Origin: UBA1189 sp045660385
GTDB lineage: Bacteria > Bacteroidota > Bacteroidia > Bacteroidales > Bacteroidaceae
Length of the DNA: 64,000 nucleotides
NCBI GenBank assembly: GCA_045660385.1
Contig: JAZRDT010000009.1
Coordinates: 16,622-80,621, forward strand
Direction of reading: 5' to 3'
Part shown: piece after piece, positions 18,180-26,719 of the stretch
Layout of the letters: each line of letters begins with the position of its first letter
Position numbering within the stretch: the first letter of the stretch is position 1
Made by a program: the position numbers and the translations under genes
The notes under the pieces: generated by a model
Seen by the model: the letters and a program-made list of their open reading frames with translations, nothing else
Databases searched by the model: none
Told to the model about the DNA's origin: nothing

Positions 18180-19496
18180 TTATAGATCCTTGAGTAATAT
18201 ATTATTGCTCTTGGCGTAAATTTCCTCCTTGTATCCGATGAAGGTTTTCCATTGGTTGCTAAATTCCTTGGTGTGATCTATCTTGAAGTCTTCACAACCA
18301 TGACACTCAAGGGTCGAGAGAAGACGGCCTACGGAGAGCTTGCTGATGGCCATGGCGGGAAGATAATGCTCTATTTCAGACTTGGCATCTGAGCTGAATC
18401 CGCAGATAAGTCCCACCGTCTCTAATTCGTCGAGTAGGCGATGGGTGAGTCTAATTGGAATTTCGCCTTCAGCGGAGAGTTCACTTGCTGTATAGGGCTC
18501 GCCCCCATCTTCGAAGCGCTTGCAAATGAGCGACATCACTACAACGCAGAGAAAGTCGTGGTACCGACGGCTGACGTTGTCGACCTCCTGGCCAAAGTTG
18601 TATTGCTCAATGTTCTGGCTTACGTAGCTCATCTCGACACCGAAGAGTATGATGCTCCACGATATGTCGGCCCAAAGCATGAACATCGGGATGATGGCAA
18701 ACGAACCGTAGATGGCGTTGTAGCTTGATACCGACATTTGTATCTGAATGTAGATATAGAGGAACGCTTGGAACAGGACACCGGTGATGATGCCAGGTAT
18801 GAAGGCGTTGCGAAACTTTACCTTCGTGTTGGGTATGAAAAGGAAGAGTCCTGTCATGATGAGTCCCGACAATACATAAGGAGCCACCTTGATACAGATG
18901 TGGACGAATGAACTGATGAGAAAATACTCGGCCAGTCGCTGGTATATGGTTGTCATGAAGATGCTGATACCGGCATAGAGTATGATAATCAGTGGAAACA
19001 CAATGAATAACGCCATGTAGTCTGTCAACTTGCGGAAATACGATCGTTGTTTCTTTACGTCCCAAATGGCGTTCATATTGCTTTCGATGCTGTCGGCGAG
19101 ATTGATTATGGCCCATAACAACATAACCACGCCGATACCGATGAACACACCGCTCTTGGCGTATTCGAGATAGTTGTCAATGAAGGTCATTACCATATCC
19201 ATGGCATCATTCTCTATGGCACTACCACGCAGTATGCGTTCCATGAGGTTGGAAAAACCGAATCCCTTGGCGATAGCGAAGAGCAGGGCAAGGATAGGAA
19301 TGATAGAGAATAGGGTAGTGTAGGAGAGTGCAGCTGCACGTATCCATATACGGTCTTTAGCAAAGCATTTGAAGGTCTGTATTATAATCTTTAAAAGATT
19401 ATAACTTGTGTAGCGGCTGCGACTAACCTCGCCTTCCGATACTCTCCACAACGAGCGAGTGAGAAAGTGGATAAGCTGTCTGAACTTCTCTTTCAT
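18180..19496 (-). CDS. YihY/BrkB family inner-membrane protein
   Basis: A 438-residue protein with about six membrane helices in its first 290 residues. Family features are DRIWIRAAALSYTTLFSIIPIL near residue 50, the WAIINLADSIESNMNAIWDV segment, and YNAIYGSFAIIPMFMLWADISWSIILFG. A soluble C-terminal region of about 140 residues resembles a winged helix (LSAEGEIPIRLTHRLLDELETVGLI). The family was once mis-named RNase BN; its role is still unclear. It lies just downstream of rnpB on the same strand and could be co-transcribed with it by read-through. Confidence 0.85.
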   Translation of the reverse strand: MKEKFRQLIHFLTRSLWRVSEGEVSRSRYTSYNLLKIIIQTFKCFAKDRIWIRAAALSYTTLFSIIPILALLFAIAKGFGFSNLMERILRGSAIENDAMDMVMTFIDNYLEYAKSGVFIGIGVVMLLWAIINLADSIESNMNAIWDVKKQRSYFRKLTDYMALFIVFPLIIILYAGISIFMTTIYQRLAEYFLISSFVHICIKVAPYVLSGLIMTGLFLFIPNTKVKFRNAFIPGIITGVLFQAFLYIYIQIQMSVSSYNAIYGSFAIIPMFMLWADISWSIILFGVEMSYVSQNIEQYNFGQEVDNVSRRYHDFLCVVVMSLICKRFEDGGEPYTASELSAEGEIPIRLTHRLLDELETVGLICGFSSDAKSEIEHYLPAMAISKLSVGRLLSTLECHGCEDFKIDHTKEFSNQWKTFIGYKEEIYAKSNNILLKDL

Positions 19497-19523
19497 GTTA
19501 TTGATTTAATTAAAAAAAGAAAA

Positions 19524-19888
19524 CAGTTGGCCTATAAGCCGGGTTCTGTACTACGAGTCATACTCATAGCGTCTGTCATTTATCTGTGCCGGCCGTTACC
19601 GACAGGCTATAGCGGTCTACCCTCCGGCTCGGGCGAGCAACCCTCAAGCACCGGTATACATGACCTTGCAACTCCCGGGACGCACAGCTCGTGGTGTCAC
19701 CACCCGACTGGTGAGCTCTTACCTCACCTTCTCACCCTTACCTTCCTTGCGGATGGCGGTTATTTTCTTCTGCGTTTTCCCTGCCGTCGCCGACAGCTTG
19801 CAAATTAACAAGCGGGATGCTCTTTGTTGCCCGGACTTTCCTCATACTCCGAAAGGGAGCAAGCGACAGACCGTCCAACTGCTTTCCA
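19524..19888 (-). ncRNA. rnpB: RNase P RNA (M1, bacterial type A)
   Basis: Catalytic RNA that removes the 5' leader of tRNA precursors. Read on the minus strand, the 5' part has the conserved GAGGAAAGTCCGGGC near 19829-19843, and the 3' end has ACAGAACCCGGCTTAT near 19533-19548, the two most conserved blocks of bacterial RNase P RNA. CAGTTGG near the 5' end (about 19875-19881) pairs with CCAACTG at about 19524-19530 to form helix P1. A T-rich stretch follows the 3' end. The length of about 365 nt is normal. Open reading frames in this stretch are not coding. Confidence 0.95.
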
Positions 19889-19893
19889 TGTTG

Positions 19894-19924
19894 CAAAGAT
19901 ACAACAAGCAGCGTGTAGAACAAA
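19894..19924 (-). promoter_or_regulatory. Promoter of rnpB
   Basis: Minus strand: TTTG (19921-19924), 19-bp spacer, TATCTTTG (19894-19901). A perfect consensus match immediately before the RNA's 5' end. Confidence 0.8.
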
Positions 19925-20014
19925 ATAAATATTTGTTTTTATTCTGCGACGTTGTGTGACTTCAACAATCTAGTCGTTAATTTTAGTTCTTTCTAGCGGA
20001 AAAAGATTATTAAA

Positions 20015-20046
20015 TTTGGCATTTCGCTTGTCTTGCACTAATTTTG
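20015..20046 (+). promoter_or_regulatory. Promoter of the CHU_C protein / uvrA operon
   Basis: TTTG (20015-20018), 20-bp spacer, TAATTTTG (20039-20046), about 30 bp upstream of the ATG at 20075. Confidence 0.65.
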
Positions 20047-20074
20047 TATATCAATCGGAAATGTGTATTTTAAT

Positions 20075-20833
20075 ATGAAACGATATATCGCATTTGTATC
20101 CACGTGCCTGCTGCTGGGGGTAGAACTCATTGCGCAGTCGGCCCCTGACTGGTATCCCAAAGTTGACGATGCTGTGGCTACTTTTGTCAACCACGAGGGC
20201 GAAGAGGAGGAACTCGAGATTGGTGGGACCTACGATGCACCCCTTACAGTAACTTTCATGGCTTGTCCTACTGACACCGCCGAATACGAAGTGCTCTACG
20301 AATGGGAGGTGATGCAGATTAAGGACAACAAGGAAACGCTTCTTGTCAAGCGTAATGAGGAAACCACCGTGTATACCTTCACTGAAGGTGGCACAGATGT
20401 CAACTACCGCATTGTGCTCTACATCACCTACACCCACCGGGGAACCGGTATCACGGGCGAAGGTGAGGCAGAGCCTATCACTTTTTCGTTGCGTGGTTCG
20501 TCTGTACACCTTTATAATGCATTTTCGCCCAACGGAGATGGCACTAACGATGTGTTTCGTGTCAAGACCCAATCGTTGTTATCGTTCCGCATGAAGATTT
20601 TCAATCGTTGGGGGCAGGAGATTGTTTCGGGCGACCACAATACCTTACCCACCGAGCACGAAAACGGATTCACCTATTACGTCTGCTGGGATGGCACCTA
20701 TCATGGACGCTATGTTGAGGACGGTGTCTACTTCATCCTTGTCGAGGCTGAGGGCTCCGATGGTATCAAGTATGTTCGTCGAGGTGATATCAATGTACTC
20801 ACACGCTCAAGAAAGGAGGATAGCAAGCAATGA
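20075..20833 (+). CDS. Exported protein with gliding-motility-type C-terminal (CHU_C) domain
   Basis: A 252-residue protein with a signal peptide (CLLLGVELIAQ), an acidic beta-rich domain at about 25-145, and a C-terminal domain matching the gliding-motility-associated / CHU_C type: AFSPNGDGTNDVFRV near 150, RMKIFNRWGQEIV near 170, WDGTYHGRYVEDGVYFILVE near 205. In other Bacteroidetes this domain directs type IX secretion. No type IX secretion genes are in the window, so whether the signal is used is unknown. It overlaps uvrA by 4 bp (ATGA), implying translational coupling. Confidence 0.8.
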   Translation: MKRYIAFVSTCLLLGVELIAQSAPDWYPKVDDAVATFVNHEGEEEELEIGGTYDAPLTVTFMACPTDTAEYEVLYEWEVMQIKDNKETLLVKRNEETTVYTFTEGGTDVNYRIVLYITYTHRGTGITGEGEAEPITFSLRGSSVHLYNAFSPNGDGTNDVFRVKTQSLLSFRMKIFNRWGQEIVSGDHNTLPTEHENGFTYYVCWDGTYHGRYVEDGVYFILVEAEGSDGIKYVRRGDINVLTRSRKEDSKQ

Positions 20834-23655
20834 ATGATATAAATAAGGGCCGCATCGAAGTCTACGGTGCTCGCGAACATAACCTGAAGAATATTGATGC
20901 CACCATACCTCATGGCTCGCTTACGGTGATTACGGGTCTCAGTGGAAGCGGTAAGTCGTCACTGGCGTTCGATACCCTCTTTGCCGAGGGACAACGTCGT
21001 TATATCGAGACTTTTTCGGCTTATGCACGTAACTTCCTCGGAGGTATGCAGCGCCCCGATGTGGATAAGGTGACAGGCCTTTCGCCCGTCATTTCCATTG
21101 AACAGAAGACTACCAATAAGAATCCGCGTTCTACTGTTGGTACCATCACTGAGGTGTACGATTATCTCCGTCTACTCTTTGCCCGAGCTGGCGAAGCCTA
21201 CTCCTATGAGTCGGGCGAGAAGATGGTAAAATATACCGAAGAGCAGATTATTGAACTTATACTCAACGATTATGAGGATCGTCCCATCTTTATACTTGCA
21301 CCCTTAGTGCGAGCTCGCAAAGGTCATTACCGTGAACTTTTCGAACAGGTTCGCCGTAAGGGATTCCTCTATGTGCGTGTCGACGGCCAGGTGATGGAGG
21401 TCACTCATGGCATGCGTCTCGACCGATACAAGAACCACGATATCGAGGTGGTGGTGGATAAACTCAAGGTTAGCAGTAAGGACGACCGCCGCTTGCGCGA
21501 GAGTGTAGCCAATGCCATGCAGCATGGCGAGGGGCTCATCATGGTGCTTGACAAGGACAGTAACGAGGTGCGCCACTACAGCAAACGTCTCATGTGTCCA
21601 GTCACTGGACTTGCCTATAAGGAGCCGGCACCGCACAACTTCTCCTTCAATTCGCCCCAGGGAGCCTGTTCCAAGTGTAAAGGTCTGGGACATGTGACGC
21701 AGCTCGATATCGACAAGCTCATCCCCGACCGCACCTTGTCCATCCATAAAGGCGCCATTATACCTTTAGGAAACTATAAGAATACCCTTATCTTCCGCCA
21801 AATAGAGGCCTTGCTGGCCCGCTACGAATACACCCTCAAAACTCCCGTCGAGGACATTGAGGAGAATGTCATTGACGAAATTTTCTACGGCTGCCCCGAG
21901 CGCATCAAGGTAAAGACTACCATTCTTGAGGAGTCCGACATGTTTCTTTCCTACGATGGACTCATAAAATACTTCCTCAGTGATATAGATGTGGAGCCTA
22001 CCGCTGCCCAGCAGAAGTGGGTCGACCAGTTCTCTGCCACTACCGTGTGTCCTGAGTGTCACGGTGCCCGTCTCAATAAGGAGGCGCTCCACTACCGTAT
22101 TCTTGGAAAGAATATCCACGAACTTGCCACCATGGATATCAGCGACCTTTATGCATGGACCACCGAAGCCATCGACTCGCTCACCGGCAACCAGCAGAAG
22201 ATAGCCTTTGAGATACTCAAGGAGATCAATACCCGTCTGAAGTTCCTTCTTGATGTAGGGCTCGACTACCTGTCGCTCTCGCGCTCATCAATGACCCTTT
22301 CGGGCGGTGAGAGCCAGCGCATACGCCTTGCCACGCAAATCGGTTCGCAGTTGGTTAATGTACTATACATCCTCGATGAGCCCAGCATCGGTCTGCACCA
22401 GCGCGACAACGAGCGACTTATCACCTCACTCAAATCGTTGCGCGATATGGGTAACACCGTCATTGTAGTTGAGCACGACAAGGACATGATGCTCGCAGCT
22501 GACCACATCATTGATCTCGGCCCCATGGCAGGCCGCAAGGGAGGTGAGGTCGTCTTCATGGGTACCCCCGACGAGATGTTGCGTACCCACACTCTCACAT
22601 CGCAATATCTCAATGGAGAGATGAAGATAGAGATACCCGCTACGCGTCGTAAAGGAAATGGCTACCAACTCTCCATTAAAGGAGCAAAGGGAAACAATCT
22701 CAAGGATATCGACGTCGACTTTCCCTTGGGCACACTTATCTGCGTTACCGGTGTTAGCGGTAGCGGCAAGTCATCGCTTATCAACGACACCCTGCAACCT
22801 ATTCTCTCCAAGCATTTCTATCGTTCGTTGCGCGAACCGCTTCCCTATGAGAGCATTGAGGGACTCGAGCATATCGATAAGGTCGTGTGTGTCGACCAGT
22901 CGCCCTTGGGCCGTACCCCTCGTTCCAATCCAGCCACCTATACCGGTGTTTTTAGCGACATTCGCAACCTCTTCGTATCGCTTCCTGAAGCAAAGATTCG
23001 CGGCTATAAGGCGGGCCGCTTCTCTTTCAATGTCAGTGGTGGCCGATGTGAGGCCTGCATGGGCAATGGCTATAAGAATGTGGAGATGAACTTCCTGCCC
23101 AACGTGCTCGTACCTTGCGAGGTGTGCCGAGGAAAGCGATACAATCACGAGACACTCGAGGTGCGTTTCAAGGGAAAGAGCATTGCTGATGTACTCGACA
23201 TGACCATCAACCGTGCTGTCGAGTTCTTTGAGAATGTGCCTGCTATCTTGAACAAAATTAAGGTGCTGCAAGAGGTGGGTCTTGGCTACATCAAACTGGG
23301 TCAGCCTTCCACTACCTTATCAGGCGGCGAGAGCCAGCGTGTGAAGCTCGCCACTGAACTCTCGAAACGCGATACAGGAAGCACCCTCTATATCCTCGAC
23401 GAACCCACCACGGGACTCCATTTTGAGGATATCCGCGTGCTCATGAATGTGCTGCAGCGCCTTGTCGATAAGGGAAACACCGTCATCGTCATCGAGCACA
23501 ATCTCGACGTCATCAAGATGGCCGACCACATCATCGATATGGGCCCTGAAGGAGGTCGTGGCGGTGGTCGCCTGCTCATAGCCGGTACGCCCGAGGAGGT
23601 CGCCCAATGTAGTGAGAGCTATACTGCCCGCTTCCTCAAACCCGAGTTGGAATAA
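20830..23655 (+). CDS. uvrA: Excinuclease ABC subunit A
   Basis: Damage-recognition ATPase of nucleotide excision repair, acting with UvrB and UvrC. The 941 residues hold two ABC modules: Walker A GLSGSGKSS near 35 and GVSGSGKSS near 640, and signatures LSGGESQRIRLA near 490 and LSGGESQRVKLA near 830, each with a YILDEP Walker B. A zinc module is present at CEACMGNG...CEVC near 740. The first zinc module reads CPVTG...CSKC, with Thr in place of one usual Cys. Starts inside the stop of the preceding gene and ends at a strong bidirectional terminator. Confidence 0.97.
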   Translation: MNDINKGRIEVYGAREHNLKNIDATIPHGSLTVITGLSGSGKSSLAFDTLFAEGQRRYIETFSAYARNFLGGMQRPDVDKVTGLSPVISIEQKTTNKNPRSTVGTITEVYDYLRLLFARAGEAYSYESGEKMVKYTEEQIIELILNDYEDRPIFILAPLVRARKGHYRELFEQVRRKGFLYVRVDGQVMEVTHGMRLDRYKNHDIEVVVDKLKVSSKDDRRLRESVANAMQHGEGLIMVLDKDSNEVRHYSKRLMCPVTGLAYKEPAPHNFSFNSPQGACSKCKGLGHVTQLDIDKLIPDRTLSIHKGAIIPLGNYKNTLIFRQIEALLARYEYTLKTPVEDIEENVIDEIFYGCPERIKVKTTILEESDMFLSYDGLIKYFLSDIDVEPTAAQQKWVDQFSATTVCPECHGARLNKEALHYRILGKNIHELATMDISDLYAWTTEAIDSLTGNQQKIAFEILKEINTRLKFLLDVGLDYLSLSRSSMTLSGGESQRIRLATQIGSQLVNVLYILDEPSIGLHQRDNERLITSLKSLRDMGNTVIVVEHDKDMMLAADHIIDLGPMAGRKGGEVVFMGTPDEMLRTHTLTSQYLNGEMKIEIPATRRKGNGYQLSIKGAKGNNLKDIDVDFPLGTLICVTGVSGSGKSSLINDTLQPILSKHFYRSLREPLPYESIEGLEHIDKVVCVDQSPLGRTPRSNPATYTGVFSDIRNLFVSLPEAKIRGYKAGRFSFNVSGGRCEACMGNGYKNVEMNFLPNVLVPCEVCRGKRYNHETLEVRFKGKSIADVLDMTINRAVEFFENVPAILNKIKVLQEVGLGYIKLGQPSTTLSGGESQRVKLATELSKRDTGSTLYILDEPTTGLHFEDIRVLMNVLQRLVDKGNTVIVIEHNLDVIKMADHIIDMGPEGGRGGGRLLIAGTPEEVAQCSESYTARFLKPELE

Positions 23656-23695
23656 AAAAGATAACAGCTGCCTTTTGGCGGCTGTTATCTTTTTT
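23654..23695. terminator. Bidirectional terminator between uvrA and dnaJ
   Basis: A near-perfect 19-bp inverted repeat (23654-23672 and 23677-23695) with a GC-rich core around a 4-nt loop, flanked by A6 on one side and T6 on the other. It can end uvrA (+) and dnaJ (-) transcripts. Confidence 0.9.
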
Positions 23696-23711
23696 ATGGT
23701 GTAGGGTATAT

Positions 23712-24869
23712 TTAGTCAAATAGGTTTTTGAACTTGCGGAAAATCTTCTCCTTCAGACTCTCGTTGGGCTTGAAGTTGTCAGACTTCTGGAATTTCTCCA
23801 TCGCAGCCTTTTCGTCGCGGCTCAAGGTCTCGGGGATGTATACGCTGATGTTCACCAGCAGGTCCCCCGTCCCGTAGCCATTCACGCTGGGAAGTCCCTT
23901 ACCACGCAGGCGTAGTACCTTGCCTGGCTGAGTGCCTGGCTCAATTTTTACGCGCACCTTGCTATCGATGGTGGGAATATCGGCCGTTCCACCCAATGTC
24001 GCTGTGGGGATATCGAGCAAGAGGTTATAGATGAGGTCGTTCTCGTCGCGTATGAGTTCAGCATGAGGCTCCTCCTCCACAAGTATGAGAAGGTCGCCCG
24101 GCACGCCGTTGCGCTTTCCTGCATTACCCTTGCCGTTCATCGAGAGCTGCATGCCCTCGGCTACGCCGGCGGGAATCTTTACTGTCACGATCTCCTCGGC
24201 ATACACGATGCCCTCGCCGCTACAGTGCGAACACTTATCCTTGATAATCTTACCCTCACCATTGCATCGCGGACACACACTCTGTGTCTGCATCATACCG
24301 AAGATACTCTGCTGGGTGCGAGTCACCGAACCCGTACCATGACATTCGGGACAGGTCTCCGTGCCCGAGTTGCCCTCTGCACCCGAACCGCCACAGTGCG
24401 TACAAGATACATATTTCTTTAACTTCAGCTTCTTCTCCACGCCTTCGGCAATCTCCTTGAGCGAGAGCTTCACCTTGATGCGGAGATCCGAACCGCGGAA
24501 ACGGCGTGCCTGCTGACGCTGGCCACCACCGCCGCCGAATCCGCCGAATCCACCGAAACCGCCACGGCCACCGAAGATGTCTCCAAACATTGAGAATATG
24601 TCATCCATCGACATGCTCTGTCCGTAGCCTCCACCAGCAGCGCCTCCCATGCCGGCATGACCAAACTGGTCGTATCGAGCGCGCTTGTTCTCGTCGCTCA
24701 GTACCTCGTAAGCCTCTGCAGCCTCCTTGAATTTTTCCTCGGCCACCTTATCGTCCGGGTTGCGGTCGGGGTGATACTTGATGGCCAACTTCTTATATGC
24801 TTTCTTGATCTCGTCGGCCGATGCATTTTTTTCGACCCCAAGGACCTCGTAGTAATCTCTTTTTTCCAT
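23712..24869 (-). CDS. dnaJ: Chaperone DnaJ
   Basis: Hsp40 co-chaperone that stimulates DnaK ATPase. The 385-residue product has a J domain (DYYEVLGVEKNASADEIKKA, HPD at about 33-35), a Gly/Phe-rich stretch at about 75-120, four CxxCxGxG zinc repeats (CTHCGGSG, CPECHGTG, CPRCNGEG, CSHCSGEG) at about 155-215, and the C-terminal substrate-binding domain. The ATG giving MEKRDYYEVLG at 24869 is chosen over one four codons upstream. It lies downstream of grpE, separated by a heptamer-repeat element. DnaK is not in the window. Confidence 0.97.
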   Translation of the reverse strand: MEKRDYYEVLGVEKNASADEIKKAYKKLAIKYHPDRNPDDKVAEEKFKEAAEAYEVLSDENKRARYDQFGHAGMGGAAGGGYGQSMSMDDIFSMFGDIFGGRGGFGGFGGFGGGGGQRQQARRFRGSDLRIKVKLSLKEIAEGVEKKLKLKKYVSCTHCGGSGAEGNSGTETCPECHGTGSVTRTQQSIFGMMQTQSVCPRCNGEGKIIKDKCSHCSGEGIVYAEEIVTVKIPAGVAEGMQLSMNGKGNAGKRNGVPGDLLILVEEEPHAELIRDENDLIYNLLLDIPTATLGGTADIPTIDSKVRVKIEPGTQPGKVLRLRGKGLPSVNGYGTGDLLVNISVYIPETLSRDEKAAMEKFQKSDNFKPNESLKEKIFRKFKNLFD

Positions 24870-24880
24870 GTGTTTGTGCA

Positions 24881-24962
24881 AGTTGAAAATTAAAAGTTAA
24901 AAATTATAACTCTCTTGCTGTTTAGTGGCCAATTTTTAATTCTTAATTTTTCAGATTCAATT
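24881..24962. repeat. Intergenic heptamer-repeat element 2 (grpE-dnaJ)
   Basis: Left arm units AGTTGAA, AATTAAA, AGTTAAA, AATTATA (24881-24908). Right arm units AATTTTT, AATTCTT, AATTTTT, CAGATTC (24931-24958), roughly the reverse complement. The 22-bp core is unrelated. The element fills the whole gap between grpE and dnaJ. Confidence 0.65.
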
Positions 24963-25559
24963 TTATTGTCCTACCGCCACCTTAGCATGACGTATCACCT
25001 TGTCGCCCAGCTTGTAGCCAGCCTGTACGCAGTCGAGAATCTTGCCTTTCAGGTCCTCGGAGGGTGCAGGTATCAGTGCGATTGCCTCGTGGTAGTCGGT
25101 GTCGAAGTCCTGTCCGTCAGTGTCAATTTTCTCCAATCCCTGCTGTGTGAGCGTGTTCTTAAACTTCTGAGCGATGAGCTTGAATCCTTCGATGCAAGCA
25201 TCGGCATCCATCCCCTTCTCCATATTTTCTAGTGCACGGTCCATATCGTCCACGATGGGCAGTTCGGCCACTATCACCTTTTCGGCAGCGCTCTTGATAA
25301 GATCGGCCTTCTCCTTCATGGTGCGCTTGCGGTAGTTATCAAACTCGGCAGCTTGGCGCAAGTAGCGGTCTTGCAGTTCTGCAATTTTTGCCTCCGCCTC
25401 GGCTAGTTGCAACTTTAGTTGCTCCACCTCGGTGAGGGGCTCCTCGGGCTGTTGCTCGGCGTTTCCTACGTTATTGTTGCTCTCGGGAGTAGCGGTCTCT
25501 TCGGCCGCAGTGTTCAGCTCCTCATCGTTCATCATCTTCTTTTCTTCTTGAGTGCTCAT
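24963..25559 (-). CDS. grpE: Nucleotide exchange factor GrpE
   Basis: Releases ADP from DnaK. The 198 residues have an acidic, low-complexity N-terminus (about 1-55), a long coiled coil (VEQLKLQLAEAEAKIAELQDRYLRQAAEFDNYRKRT) and a C-terminal beta domain (DFDTDYHEAI, GKILDCVQAGYKLGDKVIRHAKVAVGQ), all family-typical. It precedes dnaJ on the minus strand, likely as one heat-shock operon. A 480-bp intergenic region upstream contains repeated TTACTGACACGAT motifs (see separate entry). Confidence 0.97.
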   Translation of the reverse strand: MSTQEEKKMMNDEELNTAAEETATPESNNNVGNAEQQPEEPLTEVEQLKLQLAEAEAKIAELQDRYLRQAAEFDNYRKRTMKEKADLIKSAAEKVIVAELPIVDDMDRALENMEKGMDADACIEGFKLIAQKFKNTLTQQGLEKIDTDGQDFDTDYHEAIALIPAPSEDLKGKILDCVQAGYKLGDKVIRHAKVAVGQ

Positions 25560-25587
25560 ATATTTGATAAATTCTAATTTTTATGTA

Positions 25588-25683
25588 TTACTGACACGAT
25601 GTCATATTCCTATGAACAAATACCTTGCCACAAGGTTCTGGTGTGACATATCCTTACGGATATTTGCCATTTACTGACACGAT
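25588..25683 (-). promoter_or_regulatory. Candidate stress-control region of grpE-dnaJ
   Basis: Two identical 13-bp copies of TTACTGACACGAT lie at 25588-25600 and 25671-25683 (83 bp apart). Between them, on the minus strand, TGGCAAGGTATTTGT (25616-25630) resembles a sigma-54 -24/-12 site (TGGCA-N6-TTG) about 56 bp before the grpE ATG. The function is inference. Confidence 0.4.
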
Positions 25684-25759
25684 ATGCCAATTTGGCGGGT
25701 AACAATCAACGGCCAGCATCCGGATGGTATTAATCGTCATCGTAGTAGGAAAAAGCAAA

Positions 25760-26040
25760 TTTTTTACGAAATAAATCTCACAAGCAAGTGAAGTATACAT
25801 CAATAGCTTGTGAACTAGACCTCGTTAGCTTGTGATGTGTTTGTCACAAACTTGTGATGAGAATCTTTATAGGATGCGATTCAGCATCTCCTCAAGCCTC
25901 CTTCGGTTTGTGTTTAGTGAAAAATGTTTTGGAGTAGCACATCATCGAAAACACCATTGCGATTCAAACAAAAATTCCATGTGTGTAAAAAATGTAAGGG
26001 CAAAGTTATTCTCTATTTAGTCTATCAGAATCCTCTAGAT
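25760..26040. other. Gene-free stretch with clustered TTGTGA/TCACAA motifs
   Basis: No convincing gene lies here. Five TTGTGA or TCACAA hexamers occur at 25778, 25808, 25830, 25844 and 25852, including the inverted repeat TCACAAACTTGTGA at 25844-25857 and two direct CTTGTGATG copies. The stretch lies upstream of grpE and downstream of cdd, both minus. It may be regulatory or hold a small RNA; short open frames here look random. Confidence 0.4.
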
Positions 26041-26042
26041 TT

Positions 26043-26543
26043 TTATCGTAAGTTGGGTGTTATCTCTAAGAACGAGGCGTTGAAGGTGAGGGGGAGAAGT
26101 TCGCGGGTACCTCCTTCGATGAGGTAGATGCCTTCGGTGCCATAGAGGAGGGTGCGGATGGGGTGATTGTAGCGTTGCTCGGTCTCGAGCATCACCTGGC
26201 GGCAGGCACCGCAGGGGACGATGGGGTTGGTGGTGAAGGCACCATCGGTGAAGGCAGCTATGGCAAGGGATACCACGGCTGTGTCTGGGTGTGTAGAGCC
26301 GGCGTAGAAGAGGGTGGTGCGCTCGGCACAGAGTCCCGAGGGGTAGGCGGCATTCTCTTGATTGGTTCCCGTGACCACGGTGCCATCGGCAAGCAGGACT
26401 GCAGCGCCCACGTGGAAGTGTGAGTATGGGGCATAGCTTCGCCGTGTAGCGTCCTTGGCGGCATCAATAAGTTGGCGATCGGCGGCGGTGAGTTCATCGT
26501 AGGTGCATAGCACGTAGTGGCAGGTGTGGGTTAGGGGCTTCAT
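26043..26543 (-). CDS. cdd: Cytidine deaminase
   Basis: Deaminates cytidine and deoxycytidine to uridine forms in pyrimidine salvage. The 166 residues match tetrameric zinc cytidine deaminases: YAPYSHFHVGAAVLL near 40, the zinc and catalytic motif SGLCAERTTLF near 72 (Cys ligand, Glu catalyst), and PCGACRQVMLE near 112 (two Cys ligands). The C-terminus LPLTFNASFL is also typical. The gene is preceded by a heptamer-repeat stretch only 7 bp from its start codon. It appears monocistronic. Confidence 0.95.
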   Translation of the reverse strand: MKPLTHTCHYVLCTYDELTAADRQLIDAAKDATRRSYAPYSHFHVGAAVLLADGTVVTGTNQENAAYPSGLCAERTTLFYAGSTHPDTAVVSLAIAAFTDGAFTTNPIVPCGACRQVMLETEQRYNHPIRTLLYGTEGIYLIEGGTRELLPLTFNASFLEITPNLR

Positions 26544-26550
26544 TGGGGAG

Positions 26551-26611
26551 AATTGAAAGTTGAAAGTTAGCCGTCCGGTAGGTGACTGTTAACCGTTGAC
26601 CATTGACTGTT
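26551..26611. repeat. Intergenic heptamer-repeat element 3
   Basis: Units AATTGAA, AGTTGAA, AGTTAGC (26551-26571), then after 12 bp GACTGTT, AACCGTT, GACCATT, GACTGTT (26584-26611), both in 7-bp register. Here the two blocks differ in sequence family and are not clear inverted arms. Confidence 0.65.
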
Positions 26612-26656
26612 GATAATCCTTAACAATGCAAAGTTACAAAAGAAAAAGGTAACTTG

Positions 26657-26687
26657 TTGCAGATGCGGAAGGTTTTTCGTATTTTTG
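26657..26687 (+). promoter_or_regulatory. Promoter of the glucosaminidase-LysM gene
   Basis: TTG (26657-26659), 20-bp spacer, TATTTTTG (26680-26687), about 33 bp upstream of the ATG at 26720. Confidence 0.55.
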
Positions 26688-26719
26688 CATGGTTATAATA
26701 CTAAAATAGATTGATTGTT

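Noticed and set aside
19467..19959. Protein frames across the RNase P RNA gene
   Set aside because: The stretch holds the conserved RNase P RNA blocks and P1 pairing; the frames are incidental.
24470..24664. Repeat-like GGCGG stretch in dnaJ
   Set aside because: This is the normal Gly/Phe-rich linker of DnaJ.
25832..26127. Short frames upstream of grpE (62 and 67 codons)
   Set aside because: Random-looking composition; considered as a possible transposase remnant but no motif supports it.
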